Source of the DNA: Dallia pectoralis
Lineage: Eukaryota; Chordata; Actinopteri; Esociformes; Umbridae
Length of the DNA: 64,000 bases
Direction of reading: 5' to 3'
Assembly: GCA_029465975.1 (NCBI GenBank)
Contig: CM055747.1
Span: 9,585,390-9,649,389 of the forward strand
Under the pieces are notes generated by a model. That model did not search any database. It was not told the origin of the DNA and saw only the letters and a program-made list of their open reading frames with translations. The position numbers and the translations under genes were made by a program. Shown here one piece after another: positions 22,861-36,977 of the stretch. Within the stretch, counting starts at the first letter, position 1; every line of letters begins with the position of its first letter.

Positions 22861-23804
22861 GATCACTTTTCCAAGTATTAGTTTTCTTAAACTTAAATCT
22901 TAAAATTGTTGAATTATTTTTATAAATATATCCAGCTCTTATGATATACGTCATGCAAGCCAACTCTCGTGTTCACCTACAAGACCCACTCGTTCGCGAA
23001 CGACCCATCACTACGTTATTGCGCTCTTTCCCTCTTAATGTTAGATTTCTCCACAGCATCTTTAGAGCTTTTCCTATGGTTTCCCTATGGTGTGCGACTC
23101 GAATAGTGGACAAGTCTGTAAAACAAAGCTAACAAGCTCCCAATAACCTTGCCTCATATATGGAGGGATTGTGATGAAGCATTGTTTAGCACGGCTAGTT
23201 CAGCTTTTTTAGCATGTTGGTTTTTTTTTTGTGTATACGTGGTATAACAGCGTAGAAATTATTTTGTGAAGGCACGTGATATTTCGATTCCAGTGTTCTA
23301 AGTGTTTGTTTATATCCTTCGTTTTCCACAAAAGAACATGGCTTTATGTCGTGGGCTTTACTACTGCGAATTGATTTTGTTATTTATTTTGCTTGTTGGC
23401 TGCCCGGGGGAGTGTATTAGCAAAATACTTTTACAATGCTGTTTGCCTAGATAGCAGTCTCGTAGGTGCAACATGGAAAAGGAAACCTATTGTTATTTAA
23501 TTTGTAATTACTGATTTCGACAACAGAAGAATGGAATACAACGCAGCACATATCTTTGTATTGTTTCCAATTGGTCCATGAAACTGAAAAAAATGCTATC
23601 GTGATAAATCAAAATTTTATCATTTGTCCCACCCCATCCTCCAACGATTAATTCTGGTTATTCCATTATGTTGTCACTTGTCATTAGCAAATCTACTCCC
23701 CAAGTAGCATCTAGTGTTGGATTTCTACCCGTAAGCACAACGTCTTAATGTACCAATTACACATAAATACCAGCACATGTTCTAACATTAATAGCAAAAT
23801 ACAC
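22861..23804. other. intergenic stretch, nothing recognised
   Basis: No exon or classified repeat was recognised. There is a poly-T tract near 23220. Confidence 0.45.
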
Positions 23805-23955
23805 TGATGAGCCAAAACAATAATTACAAGTAAAGCAAATAACATTGATCATCTCCTAACAAAGGCACAACGTCAAGATCTAGTTAGATTAGATGGTAAG
23901 CGAACAATCAGTAATTGTAGTCAACTTGTTGGATGCAGAAAAAATGGGTTAAAGT
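23805..23955 (+). mobile_element. 5' end of a Tc1-like element
   Basis: CACTGATGAGCCAAAACAATAATTAC, followed by GTAAAGCAAATAACATTGATCATCTC and then CAACTTGTTGGATGCAGAAAAAATGGG, is a decayed copy of the leader of the Tc1 family at 12235. It stops where the transposase would start. Confidence 0.6.
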
Positions 23956-24639
23956 AAACCACTGAGCAAAACATTTATTGGCAATGTCAATTCAATTCAG
24001 TTAAATCTTTTGATATTCATATCTTATATTTTTTATAAACATGTAGCCAATAGTCTGAAGCCAACTTGATTGTCGCAGATCATTTCTGTGTATTATTATA
24101 TTAAAATTTAATTTTGACTTCAAATGTATTGTAATTGTTAAGTGCATTAGCTCGTCTTGGTTACTTATTGGGGTATCAGGCTGGGTCAAAGCACTTCATA
24201 AAATACATTTGCTCTGTTAGTTCTGTGAAAGCTGATACCCAGTAGCCTAAAAAAAAAATTGACTTTTTTTTATTTGTTTAAGTTGTATAAATACTGTTAA
24301 AACACTTCAACTAATATGAAATATGCAATGGACAGACCGACAGATCCCTACTTATCAAGCATTGATAGCAATCAAACATCCTCCAATGTTGACATAAACT
24401 TGCTATTTTAACAGCCACAGCCATAACTAAAATGAGTATGCATTACATTTTACAAAAAGATTTATAGCAACATATCTCAACAGTCCAACAGGCACTGTTT
24501 TCAATAACCAAGGCTCAAATCAAATGTGGTTTCAACAGTTAGCCTTTAAATTATATTTAAAAAAAGAGTAATGACTGCTAGCCACATATCTTAATAGTGA
24601 GCTTCTTAACCTATAAAACATAACCATAAATGTTATTCC

Positions 24640-24720
24640 CACAGCAAGTATTTTTTTTAACCTTTTTTTTAACCTTTTTTTAACTAAGTAGGCCGATTGA
24701 GAACAAATTCCAAGATACGG
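24640..24720 (-). repeat. LINE/SINE 3' tail, minus strand
   Basis: On the minus strand the sequence reads GAATTTGTTCTCAATCGGCCTA followed by repeated GGTTAAAAAA words, the 3' end of a common fish retroposon family. A related plus-strand tail is at 60838-60990. Confidence 0.5.
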
Positions 24721-25309
24721 TGAAATAAATTTGCAGGACAACATACAGTTACACAATAAATCCACAGAAAACAAGAGTGCAAATAGCAATGGGACACAAT
24801 AAGGCAATTTATCAGAAGCAACACTAAAAATCAATAGATTTAACTTAATTGTCTTGGTCATGATAAAATCAATGTTGGGGTCCAAATGTGATTAGTAAAT
24901 ACATTCTTCAATTTGTAATTAAACTGAGATATCTTCAGGAAAATGTAGTTGAAACCGAATATGCAGAACGAAAGTCAATTCTGGTTCTAATATGTATGGT
25001 TTGATATCACCATATCATCAAGGAAGATTACGTCCAAATATATATCCTTGACTTTTGTATAACATAGACTCTTTTCAAAATGAAGCAATACATTAGTTGT
25101 CTTTCAATACACATTCTGACATAATTGAGTCTATTGTTAAGCAAGTGCTCTCCATTCCTGTCCTTCTTCTAGACAAGTATAGGCAAAACAAGTCTTACTG
25201 AGATAGAATAGTGGATGCATTTTAAGGTAGTTATGTGTGATTATCTCATCCTGTTCATAATCATTTTGAATAGTTTAAATGTACAGTAATAAGTGCAACC
25301 ACATTTTAA

Positions 25310-25358
<49 letters not shown>

Positions 25359-28300
25359 TGTTTATGTTATTGTATTTTTCTCACAACAGAATTCTGCAGA
25401 CCTATGTTAACTTCAAACCAAAGAATGATAACTAAAGTGATGGACATGGACAATAACAATATTTATAGCTAAAGATCAAGGTATCAATGTGTGTTTGTGG
25501 CATACAAACATGGTTAAAGAATCTGACCAACAACTGAAGATTGCAAGATCCTGTGAGGTGAAAAAAGCTGTTTGGTCCCTGAGCAAACCGCTTAGCCCTC
25601 ATATTTTAATCACTCGGTTGGTTTTCAAGTGAAATATTTTGTCTACTTGTCTGTTATGATTAGATATTTGGTAAACACTCAACTACTGTCTTTTTATACC
25701 AGACCCATCCACTAGAGGGAGGCAATACAACATGTTGACACATGTATGCTTTTTTAAATCCAGCTAACATTCTCTGTAATAAACTACAAGTAATTTAACA
25801 CACCTTTGTCAATTTTGTCATTCATTCCATTGCTGTTGATAATCGTACATTTCTTCTATGTATTGAATATCGTAAATTATCCAATATAAATTACCATTTC
25901 GAAAATACAGTACAAAGTCATTCTGGAAGGATTAATCACAAACAAATCGATTTTAATTGTGAACTTTTGTGTAGAATAAAGTAGATTTACAATAGTAATA
26001 GAAATTACCCGAAAAAAAGAAATATCTAAATACCAAAAAAACTATGTTTGTAAATGTTTTAGTACAGTGTAATACTTTTGGTAGGAAATTACTATATAAA
26101 TACATGGTTACTTTATTAACAATTGTAATAATGGAATCAAATTTGGGTGCAGTGTTAGCACTGCAATAACAATTAAATAGTTGCATATTAAATCATTTAA
26201 ACATTTGTCCAACAGGGACTAAATCTTTTTTTATCCTATGTTATATGAATAACAATTATTAAATATCTTGTTATATTAAAAAACAGTGAATGATCAAGGT
26301 CATATTTGGAACATGGTTTTGTAAAATACCATAATGCTGTTATTGAAAAAGGGAAATTAACTTAACTGAATCGCTTCCTCTTACATTCATCTGACTCCCT
26401 GTAAAACATACACTAGAGATGGCTGCATATGTCACGTCACCACACACAAAAAAAATTGAATGCTGCAGATTTTTTATAAATACATTTTTTCTGTTAATTC
26501 CTTCTTAGCTAGATCAACCACCATACCCCTACAAAATATGTATGTTTTATTCCAAAACAAAGTGAATGTAAACATGCACTGTATAGGGTGAAACATAGTA
26601 AAAATATGTTTTTGAAATGATGGACAGACGTTCTATCCGTTGGTTCTATCTATAAACAAGTAGTTCCATTTTATAGGCTTATCCCTCAGATTTTACCAAA
26701 ACGAAGGGAGGATATCTGCTTCATTATCAATTTAACTAAATCTTATTTACTGTTTTACAGCATTTAGCATTAAAGTGAAATGTTTCCAGCCAGTTACCAA
26801 ATATTCGTAAGACACAGATATAATCAGAAATGCAAAATACAACATCCTCTCCATAACAGCAACCCAGATTCGAATAATTCAATGGAGGTCAGAGGCGAAA
26901 GGTGTAGAATCACATGCAAATCGTGTCAAGGTAAGACCATGCTATTGGAACCGCCCGAGGCCATAAAAAACCCGGTCTTTACAACCCACCATGATCAAAC
27001 TTTCCATAAACTACGGCTTTATGGCCAGCCTTTGGTTAATGATTCAACTGACAGGTGACAAAGATCCACAGAATGTACATGGCAAAAAACGTCTTCCCAT
27101 TTATTTCATTCATTTGGCCTGCATTTTTTTTTCTCATGGGAATCATAAGAGAAGAGAATTGAGCATATCTTTTAGAGTGTAGATTTCCTCTTCCCTCATA
27201 GTCTGCTCGCTAATTACATCTGAACCTTCTGATAAAATCTATTGCCATCATGACTCTTTATCACAAAGGTAATTTCTTTCCCATAAACGCAAAGCATTTC
27301 ACACATCAGACCTTAATATGTGTAAAATGGATGGTGTATACACTGCAAAAACATTTTAAACATGTAAATAAAACCACATGTCTTGTTGTTCCCTGTTGAA
27401 TAGTGATGACCATATGTGATAATTTTTTTTAACTTCTATTCTTTCAAACACATATTCGGATCAATGGTGAAAAAATAAATACTAAGTCGGATTTATCACA
27501 GTTTCTGTATACCTACTTATTTAGTTGCATTTTAACTTAATAGTCTACTAAGAACAACTATGACATGCATTGCAGCACAAATTTCTGTAAATGTTTCCCA
27601 AGTTTACTTAGGTCAATATGTTTTCATAAAACAAGCCTGGTGATTTGCAGTAGTAAATTCATAGATTTTCATACTTTTTAACCAGGAAAGTCTGTTGTGA
27701 AAACATTCTCCTTTTAAACTTGGAACTTACAACATTAATACCATACATTACCTTGAAATTAATAAAAATATGAAAGTAATATTCTGTGTTGGGTGCACAA
27801 AATTTGCACAAAAGTTAGTGAATGTTAGGAAAACATTTTAAAACAATTCTGAAAGATAATGTTTATTCTGAATTATTTTTGTATTGAAATTTTACCCTAA
27901 AGCTTAGCATTGAATAGATTAAAAATGTATCATTTATAACCCCCATATATCACTGTTATATACTTTCTTACTTTTTTACTGTCAAGTGGTCTGTCAAGAT
28001 TTAGTTATTATGTTATTCGTGGAATTAAATTTAGATTATTTGATAGACATAAGTATTACTAAATATATCTTGCCCAGGTGACAGAATATTATAGGTTGTA
28101 ATGTCAATCATAATCATCAACTACACACGAGATTTGTCTCACTGAATAACAGATATAGAATTTACCATGCTATACAGCATGTAACATCCTGAGCATGTCA
28201 TATAGATTCTTATCAACCCAAGTAAATACATATTACAGGTCACTTAATGTCATGAAGCTTGCTCAATCTTTAACCTACTGTATCCTTCCAGGAATGTTTA

Positions 28301-28440
28301 CTATATCATATATTTTACACCTGTACGAAATTATAGAAACATAATGCATTTAAATGTAAGGTGATGTAAAGTTTAGAATTGTGTATGTTTGGCCCATTTA
28401 CAGTCATGTAAAATTCATACATTAATATAAAATATTATTC
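24721..28440. other. AT-rich gene-free stretch
   Basis: It contains a (TA)n microsatellite at 25315-25354. No splice-consistent exon, RNA gene or classified transposon was recognised. Confidence 0.5.
25315..25354. repeat. (TA)n microsatellite
   Basis: About 20 uninterrupted TA units. Confidence 0.95.
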
Positions 28441-29640
28441 CTACAATAATTTTACATTAAATCCTGAAAGGAGGCGAGGCGATGCATTGTCTTGTTGTTG
28501 GTTCACATCCAGTGGAGTAACTCTCCATGAAGTTCTCAGGTATGTGAGTGGAGAACAAGAGTTGGAGAAAGGGACAGAGATCATCCTGCCATCAAGGGCT
28601 AGGAAGTTCTTTGATCCCTGCATTTGAACAGCCACTAGTTCTAATGGGGAAGTGACACAGGAACTGTGACAGGGCTTCATACAAAGGGCACCAGGGCTAT
28701 CCACGGGAAACTCTGATTCTGCACTACTGTAATTTGACATAATGTTGGGGCAGTGTTTCTCTGTTAACATCTGGGAATACATTGGACAAAAGACGTTGAT
28801 GCTGGTTTGGTCTATGTCTTTGAATGCCAGATGCCATTCGAAATGTAAGATGTATAGTAGTGAAAGTGGTGAAAGTACAAGCTTTACATTTCTAAGTGCC
28901 ATCTGCATATTATTATAGTCAGACTGTAAACTGGCCAAAGCAGCATTGATTGTTGGAGGACAAGCATAAACAAGGGTGTCATCGGCAAAAATGTTTTAAT
29001 TATTTATAGATTGACCAATATCATTAACGTATTTAGTCAAAAGAACCGGTCCTAGGATGGATTTTTGAGGTACACTTCAGTGTACTTCCAGACTAACAGA
29101 CCTACCTCCATCCAGCATAATAGATTGTGTTCTGTATGTAAGATATATAAAGCCACAAACATATAGCAGGACTATGGCCTATTGATGACAATTTCTTCAG
29201 CAAGATAATATGGTCAACAGTGTCAAAGGCATTAGACATGTTAATGAAAGTGCAGCACAGGTCAATTTAGTATCCAGAGAATTAACAACATCATTTCCAA
29301 CTAATGTGGAGGCAGTAATAGTGTTATAACATGTTCTAAAACTGGATTGATTTGGATTTAAAATGCATTTCTCAGCCAGGAAGGAGCGACGCTGCACATT
29401 TATCAGTAAATCTTTGCTAGACAAGGAAGCCCTGAAATTGGGCGATAATTGATCTCCCTGCTTATGGAGAGGCGATACATATGCAGATTTCCACAATTTA
29501 GGAATGAGTCCTAAAGATAACGTAAAATGAAAAATATGGCTTACTGAGCCAGCGATAAGGGATGCGCCACATTTTTAATAGACCAGGTTTTGTTATTGGG
29601 TGCTGAGATCCAGAATGTTTCAAAAGAAGTCTCAACGTCA
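28441..29640 (-). mobile_element. degenerate LINE reverse transcriptase (L2/CR1/Rex-like)
   Basis: Minus-strand blocks appear in the expected order from high to low coordinates. Near 29490 is WKSAYVSPLHKQGDQLSPN. Near 29340 is ILNPNQSSFR and then a TITASTLVGNDVVNSLD block. At about 29045-29080 is a decayed VPQKSILGPVL. At about 28960-28995 is FADDTLVYA, the catalytic box. Next is ASLQSDYNNMQMALRNVKLVL. Frameshifts and stops separate the blocks. Below 28850 the sequence no longer matches clearly. Confidence 0.8.
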
Positions 29641-31578
29641 TCATCACAAAGGATGCTACCCATTTATTTGTATTAATTTATTACTTGTACTTTAATGACC
29701 GTATAATAAAGTATTGTTATCATTTAATTAATTCATCTTTTTTGACAATGTCGAATAAATGTAAAAAAAAAACACATTTTCATGGAAACTACTATAAAAT
29801 AAATCCCTCGCTGGGGTGAAATATTTATAAAGTATTAAAGCACGTGTCTTCATCTGATCTGTCAAATATTGACACATTGAAGCTTTAACACCATGTGAAA
29901 ACTTGTCATAAATTTTGGAGCGCTGTGACAGTGTGAAATGTATTCTCTTTTTGCTTGTAGCCTAAGTTAAAAAATGATTAACTTTTATTTTATCTCACCT
30001 CCTCTAGGTATGTTTCTCCTACATAGTCATAAAGCATTCTGTTGATTTGCACCTGACTTTCACATTCGCTTTGGCTTCCATGTCCCTGATGGTTCAAGTT
30101 AATGCCTGTGAAAGCGTGTTGACCAGAGCAGATAGTCCCTGGCACCTGCTTGATGAGACTCCAGAATTATCAGAAATTAAAACAAATACGACCACGCCTT
30201 GTCTGTTTACTTATTTAAAAGCTGATGTTCCCTTGCAGCAGGTTTAATATTGTGAACAAACAAGCTACTGATATTTTTGTGACTGAGTTGAGAAAGGCTT
30301 TATCAAATAGTTGACAGTTGTAAATAATAAGTCATTAAAATAAGAACTAATTGCACTACAATAAACTGGTAATGCCCCACTTGTGTAGTCTAAATGTTGT
30401 GTTCTCTATATTAGATGGCTCAACCTCAGTTTGCCAAAATTTACTGTTCCGATGAATTGTCCTAATATATGTCAGTTGTTATCCAGTGATTTTTTTGTGT
30501 AATTTTATCAGAAATTGATAGATAAATAAAACTATATATAAAATACATATTATTACAGGTAAAAACAGCTAATTTCATTGAATAACTTTCCATTGCAGCA
30601 TAAAATGCATCACTTTTTGCAAGAATACCTTCCTTCAAATTCATCCATTGAACATAACAACAATGTCTGCCTGGTTCGCTCAGTTGCTGCAGCTCTAATG
30701 ACACCAATTTGTATGTTTACCTGGGTGGGTTGTAGGGAGGTCGGACACTGTTTTCTTATTTTGCAGAGCTCAAGTGACTTCTTGTGATTTTTGTGGTTAG
30801 TCAGGTGCCAACAAGCTCAATTATGGTTGTTTGCTACAGAATGAGCTCACCTTCCATTACAGTGGAAGGTGTATCCATTACAGTGGATACATTAAAACAC
30901 ACACATACACATAAAATATATATATATATATAGAAGGATGTGCCGTCTTTACTTGTCCATATTTTTTTGTATTGATTAAAGAATGCTGGAGAGAACTTCC
31001 GTGGGTCTTTTATGTCCCTTTCTTGTCATGTACTGGGTATTTCTTGGACTATTATAGCTTATTTTCTTCAAAATCAGAAAGAATTATATTTGTTCTGACC
31101 CGTTGCTTTAACATTTAATTCACACTTTAATGAACGAATATGAACAAGAGAAACAATAAATTGCAGTAATATGTAAGATGTAAATATAAATATGTGAATG
31201 TGTAGGTGCAAATGTCAAGACATGTCAAGACAGCATGGTTTAAAATCTGGAGAATCTCCCCATTGGCAGAACCCTCATTGTTTCAAGCTGCCATCAATTA
31301 TGTCTGATCACGGACATATTTCAGGGGAAACAGTCTCACCACACACTTGCACAGGTTACACACTTGCACACATATTATGTATGAATGAAGAAACCCTAAA
31401 ATACCTCTAGTTTGTTTGATCTTTAAACATATTAAGGACTGTGTATTCAAAACTGTGTATTCAAAACTTGGTGTCAGGGTTCCCACCAGGCACAATACAA
31501 TTCCCCTTGAGGATTTACACACAGCAATGATATCCATTGGGACATCCCTATTGGATGGCCGTTGTTTTAATTTTGCCA
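29641..31578. other. AT-rich gene-free stretch with small repeats
   Basis: It includes a short inverted repeat (TTCCATTACAGTGGAA near 30851) and a (TA)n tract near 30917-30932. No gene was recognised. Confidence 0.5.
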
Positions 31579-31750
31579 TGATGCCTGTATGTGTCCCTTC
31601 AATAGAAGCCTATCCCTTGTGATAGGTTTCTATTGAAGGGACACATACAGGCATCAATAGAAGCCAATCCCTTCAATAGACGTTCTATTGAAGGGACACA
31701 TACATTAGAAGCCTATCAATAGAAGCCTATCAATAGAAGCCTATCACTTG
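31579..31750. repeat. inverted-repeat and tandem-repeat cluster
   Basis: The arms 31579-31614 and 31621-31656 are reverse complements over 36 bases with one mismatch, around a 6-base loop. A second 12-bp inverted repeat (CCCTTCAATAGA) follows at about 31669-31695. Then come three direct copies of an ATCAATAGAAGCCT unit to about 31744. All are built from the same short words, suggesting local snapback duplication. Confidence 0.9.
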
Positions 31751-34700
31751 ATACAAGGAGTGCAGCTCGTAAAAGCAATGAGTCATTGTATTATTTGGGA
31801 TCTGCAGGATATAGCAGTACTGTAACGACAAAACTGGCACAGCTCTGTGGAATATGTAAAAGCGAATGAAGACACAATGTTCACAGTCAGCAAACGGTAG
31901 GAGAACGAATGTCAGGGAAGATCATTAGAGGGTTGATAATTGGTTGGTTAATTATTACCATAGATGCAGATATAACCTCGGTTTCTCAAATATGGTTGTG
32001 TGCGTTGCGGCTGTGCATGGATTACTGGGCAGCTCAGTGACAGAGGGCAAGTCAGGGCCAGCTATTAAAGGCCTGTTAATGTGGTTAATTAGCGGACTGA
32101 GGGGCCATAAACGTCTGCCAGCCAGCCACAGAGATCAGAGCTCTGTCCTCACATCTGCTCAACATTGCTCACCTGTTAGCATGCCAGGAAGGTTAGAATA
32201 ATTAAAACGCTTATTTTGATTAAGCAGTTCTCCCGCAACACACCTTGTTGCCAACTGATATGCCCTGTCAAAAACAAATATATAGCAATGTAAGCATTCA
32301 TGACTGCCTTGTCAGTTTCTTTGGAGTTAACAAACATCAAAGGAGATATTTAGTATCGCAAAACTCAACATGTTGTCAGGAGTTTTGCGGGGGCCACGGC
32401 AGTCATATTTGCTTACTGTAAATCTGTTCTTCAAGTTCTTATCTGTATTTGCCTTGTAATGGGTGATGTGCTTTTCCCAGAATATCTGGGACCCCTCTCT
32501 GTCTTATTGACAAGGGTTTATTTATAGGCAAACTTGAAATATGACAGTTGCTTGTATTCGCCCACTTTGCACCATTTTTCTTAACCTAATTGAAGAGTCA
32601 ATGACAGGGCCTTGACCTCAGGCTAGTTTGGTAGTTTACAGAAAAACTCCTTTATAGTCAAATCAAAAGCAGCGGTAGCCTATTGTTGTAGTCTCGGAAA
32701 CTGATTAACAATCGGTAGTAAAACATAACAACCTCAAAGGCTACTTATCACAGCTCTGTCTTTGTCAAAGGAACGACGGTTGCCATGTCTTATGACAGAA
32801 AGAAATATGAGTTATGCTGAAACCCAAATTGTTCTTTGGGATCCAAAGAAAAAGTATGTGTATTTGTAGGCTTAATTTCAGTATGTAAGGGTATGTTCAG
32901 ATGCATTTTTTTAGTATTTCAACCACCAGTACCAACCCTGACATGTCTTGGGAACAGACGTTAAGGTCTGTTCACACTAGAATGACAGCTCAGCTCATGT
33001 TCATGGACTTCAACAGAAAGACAAAGCCAGAGCATAGGGAGATTGGCAATGCTAATCACCATGTATGGATGTTGCGTTACCTTCCCGCCATTGTCTCCTA
33101 CAGTAGTCTGCACCATTAGTATCACTGTTCCTCTTCTCCTGGGAGCCGTAAAGTGTGACTGGCCAAGCCAGCTTAGTGATGCGGTGCGAGCTTTGACACC
33201 ATGTCAGACAGGGTGAGGAGGAACTGGGTCAACAAATATATCAAGTCTGACCATTGGGAGATAATAGACATCAAAATGATTTGTATGAGGACAAAGAAGA
33301 AATGTATAAAATAGACAGATGCCTGCGGATCTGACATTCGATGTAGTCCATGGGAAGAGACCCTTTTAATAAGTAAACATCTGAGTGGAGACGATATCTT
33401 CTTTTTACAGCACAACTGGGTCCTGTGGTCCTTGATTAGGGTAAGCCCAACTGGGAACTAGGAAACATAATAGGTAGGATTCCAACTGAAGGTGCTCCGA
33501 CATTTCAGTGTCCTAGCCACACTTAACGTCTGACGTGCCACCCTTCACAACAGTACATGACAATCTCACTTGAAACAATAGGTAAAAGAGGTGAGAACGA
33601 GGTGAGATTCGAAGAGTCAAATGAGGCGTGTGTATATGTGGTCAATTGAGCTCAATAAAATATTTAAAAGCAATGATGGACAATAGTTTTTTTTATGATA
33701 ACCCATTATAATGTAGTGAAATCACTGATTTAACAAAAGTCCAACTAAATCTTAAATGTCAATCTTTATGTGTCGGGTGCACATTGACAAATGTACTTAG
33801 TAATTACTTACTTTTTCAAAACTTAACATTAGTTAAACATTTACCTTTTACTAGTTAGGGCAAAGCAAGTGTGTGACTCAAAGGCCCAATATCTTCTAAG
33901 TTGCCAAACATGAACTTGGTTTAGATCGGGTTCTGCAACGTCATGTCGAAATCGTCATAATTATCAAGAAGACAAAGGTTAATTACCCAGGCAAAAGGTA
34001 AGTCCTCCAAAAGTGCCACGAGGCATTTTCGTGACTGTCCAACTTCAGGACATTGAATTTAAATAGCAGTCACTAGAGACCATTCACGAAGCCATGTCCA
34101 ATGTACCCTTTTAAAATTGTATAATACATTTTTATTTATTTAGTCAAAACTTTCAATGTGCCATGCTCGTCTGTGAACATTGGCAACATCGTAATGAGTG
34201 GCCAGTGTGAATGTAAAACATAGCATTAAATCTATTTACCCTGATAGGAGAGGATTAGAGGGAATTGTTTTCACGTCCTACGAGACATCTCTAATTGACA
34301 CAGACTAATAGGTATATTATGATTATATTCTGTCTCTAATTTAGGCCCCACACTAAAATCACTACAAAACCATTACATTGCCAGGATTAATATACAGTGT
34401 AAATGTTTTACACTTTGCATTATAGCATTTATAATATAATGAGATTTCTGTTACAAGTATGGAATTCATCATCATTTGAAAAACAGGGGATTGCTCACTC
34501 TGTGTTCATTGGAATTTACATAGGCAGACGTGTGCTATGGAATGCCAGTAGACTCAATTAAAAGGTTTACCTGACAAGGGCACTTAGGCATATCTGGTAT
34601 TTATAGACAGCTACTGCATTGACACCATTCTGATTACCATTACTTTACAGCTCCCGTGTTTATTCGGAATGAATCTGACGAATATAGAGGATATTAGGGG

Positions 34701-36960
34701 GCAGTAAGTATATTGTAAATGAAAGTTTATGGTAAAACTGCCCCATAAACACGTGGCTATATAAGTTAGTAGGAGCACTGCCGAGGCAATTTTTTTTATT
34801 GAAGGTGGTTAGAGTTATTTGCCCTATTTAGTTTCTTTTTATTTGCTCGAATTAATTTGTCTGTTTACATAGATTGTGAAAACATTCCCTTTTTGTTTGG
34901 TTATAAACAGATTCCGTTCTGATTCTGATGAACCGTACAAAAAAAAGAAAAAAAGATTCTGCCACTTTAGTGTCTGTCACTTGGGTAGTAACCGCTCTCT
35001 GTAAGTGTGTTATGATCAGAAGTGTTCTGGATTTGTTTTCAGGTACTAATTTTATTTTGATATAACTGTTACCTGTACGTGTCTGAGAGAGAATGGTGTT
35101 TTGGTCGGCCATCTTGTTATTTAAACAGCAAAGCTACGCAAACAACTGTTGGCTGATAATCTGGTTGACCTATATGTTTTTAAATGTGGATTGTATTTTA
35201 ACTTGTCTCAATAAGCAGCTTTTAGGCATCTTTCATACTATCGTAGTGTCAGACTCTCTCAACAAACATAGCCCAGTTACTGTGGTTAAGACATTTTTAC
35301 AGCATTACCTCCAATAAAATTTACAACCTTCGAATTACTAAGAGCAAGCCTGTTGTTTATACACATTATTCTCTGTTTACCAGGCAAAAGTGACCACTGA
35401 AGTAGGAAAGGGGTTGTCACTAATCTTTCATTAGCAAAAAAATATATTTTCAAATTTCTCTATATCTCATGATCATGCCAAGGACATTCTCGGAAGGAAA
35501 GACTTATCCGCCATGACAGTATTAAATGACAATGCCAATAATGACCTGTACATATATATGGCAGTGTTTTTCTGGTCTAGCATCATACACTGTTTTGCCC
35601 TATCCTGAGTGTTTGTTTGGTAGGCTGAAATTTCTTAAACGCTTTCTCCTGACATGCTTTCTCCTGACATGCTAACGGGGTGTAACATGTCCTTTGTCCT
35701 GAACTTGTCCGCGTTCTGATTGTGCACATATTTTAGACATACATTTGAGATGCTTAGTGGTTCTGATTGTGACTAGATCTTCTAACTGGCAAGATGATGT
35801 ACTTAAGGACGCATGGTAAAACAAGGAAAAAACAACCCCACCTACCAATTCCAGTAAGTACATTCGTTGTTATGCTGACACCGGTTGTAGGTTCAGGCAA
35901 AAGTTCAGGAGGACGTTTTTTGGAGGTACTTCCTGGTGTTTAGGAGGGCACTGATATGGACTGATACCACCTGTGATGTTTGACGCAAATACAGACCTTA
36001 GAGCTGAGGGACAAAGGTCAAAACCATTGTCATTTCAAGGCATCCAAACAAAACCTGACACACAACAGGAAATGCTTTGTCCTGACCACGTGTCAGTCCA
36101 CATTGAGTTGTCAAGCCTGGTTAGAAACGAAAAACAAAGGACTGATATTCAAATATAATTCCTTCCCTGACAAGAGTTTGCTGAATGAAAGGTTCCTGAT
36201 TGATATGTATTGGTTTCAAAATATTAGTATTTATTCAATACACTCAATTAAAACATCTTCTCTCAGCTTTACAAACTACCCTTTGGTAATTAAAATACGC
36301 TTTTCCTATCTTCGTGTGTGTGGTGTAAGGCGGGACATTACACGTCATGTTTAATGACACAGTAAAGGTAGTCTCCAACCCTACCTGCTAACATAGCACT
36401 CTAATTGGGGCATTGTTGGATCTACCTGTCCAGTGTAAAATCCCACCGGGCCGAGTCTTACCACCCACCGGGCCTGGGCTCTGAATCTTTTCCCGTAACT
36501 TCACTATTCTCTGGCATGGGCTCAGGAGATGTTCCTCAGCAGATGGAGACTAGTGCTCTGTTTATTCACGTTGCCCTTTGGACGCCGCACCCTGACTTCG
36601 GTCACTTGATTGGCAAATAGGTCTGAGGTGTGCGTGCAGTGCAGCAAGATAGATACTACAAGGCTCTTTAGAGAGCGCCTCTTGGTCGCGGGCTGTGATA
36701 ACGGGCAGGGATGGACTAAAACAACTTTATTCTCCTGAAGCCATTCCCACTTTATCCTGCCACTCAGTTTTGGCTGTGTACACAGTGATTCTTCTTGATG
36801 ATTTGGAACCATACACGCACGTCTCATTGACACATTTGACCATGGTACCATTTAATCATGACCGAATACCTTTTCTCTATTCGCGTATGAACAAAGCTCC
36901 ATCGTTATGATACGAATGAATACATATACAAATATAAGGCAAATACGTAACTCTAGCACA
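31751..36960. other. gene-free region downstream of cdx1 with candidate conserved elements
   Basis: No coding exon is visible. Some stretches (about 32000-32220 and 36390-36720) have balanced base composition and dense homeodomain-type TAATTA/TTAATTAG words or E-box words, unlike the AT-rich, repeat-laden DNA around them. They look like vertebrate conserved non-coding DNA, but this cannot be proved from one sequence. Confidence 0.4.
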
Positions 36961-36971
36961 GTGATTACTGA

Positions 36972-36977
36972 TTTATT
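36972..36977 (-). terminator. cdx1b: candidate cdx1 polyadenylation signal
   Basis: TTTATT on the plus strand is AATAAA on the cdx1 strand, about 720 bases after the stop codon. Other variant signals may be used instead. Confidence 0.3.

Noticed and set aside
28441..28938. 165-codon minus frame as a host gene
   Set aside because: Its N-terminal part is the continuation of a LINE reverse transcriptase after the FADD box, and the rest is degenerate.
30047..30247. 66-codon plus frame in the gene-free stretch
   Set aside because: No splice sites that extend it and no family resemblance. The surrounding DNA is AT-rich and non-coding.
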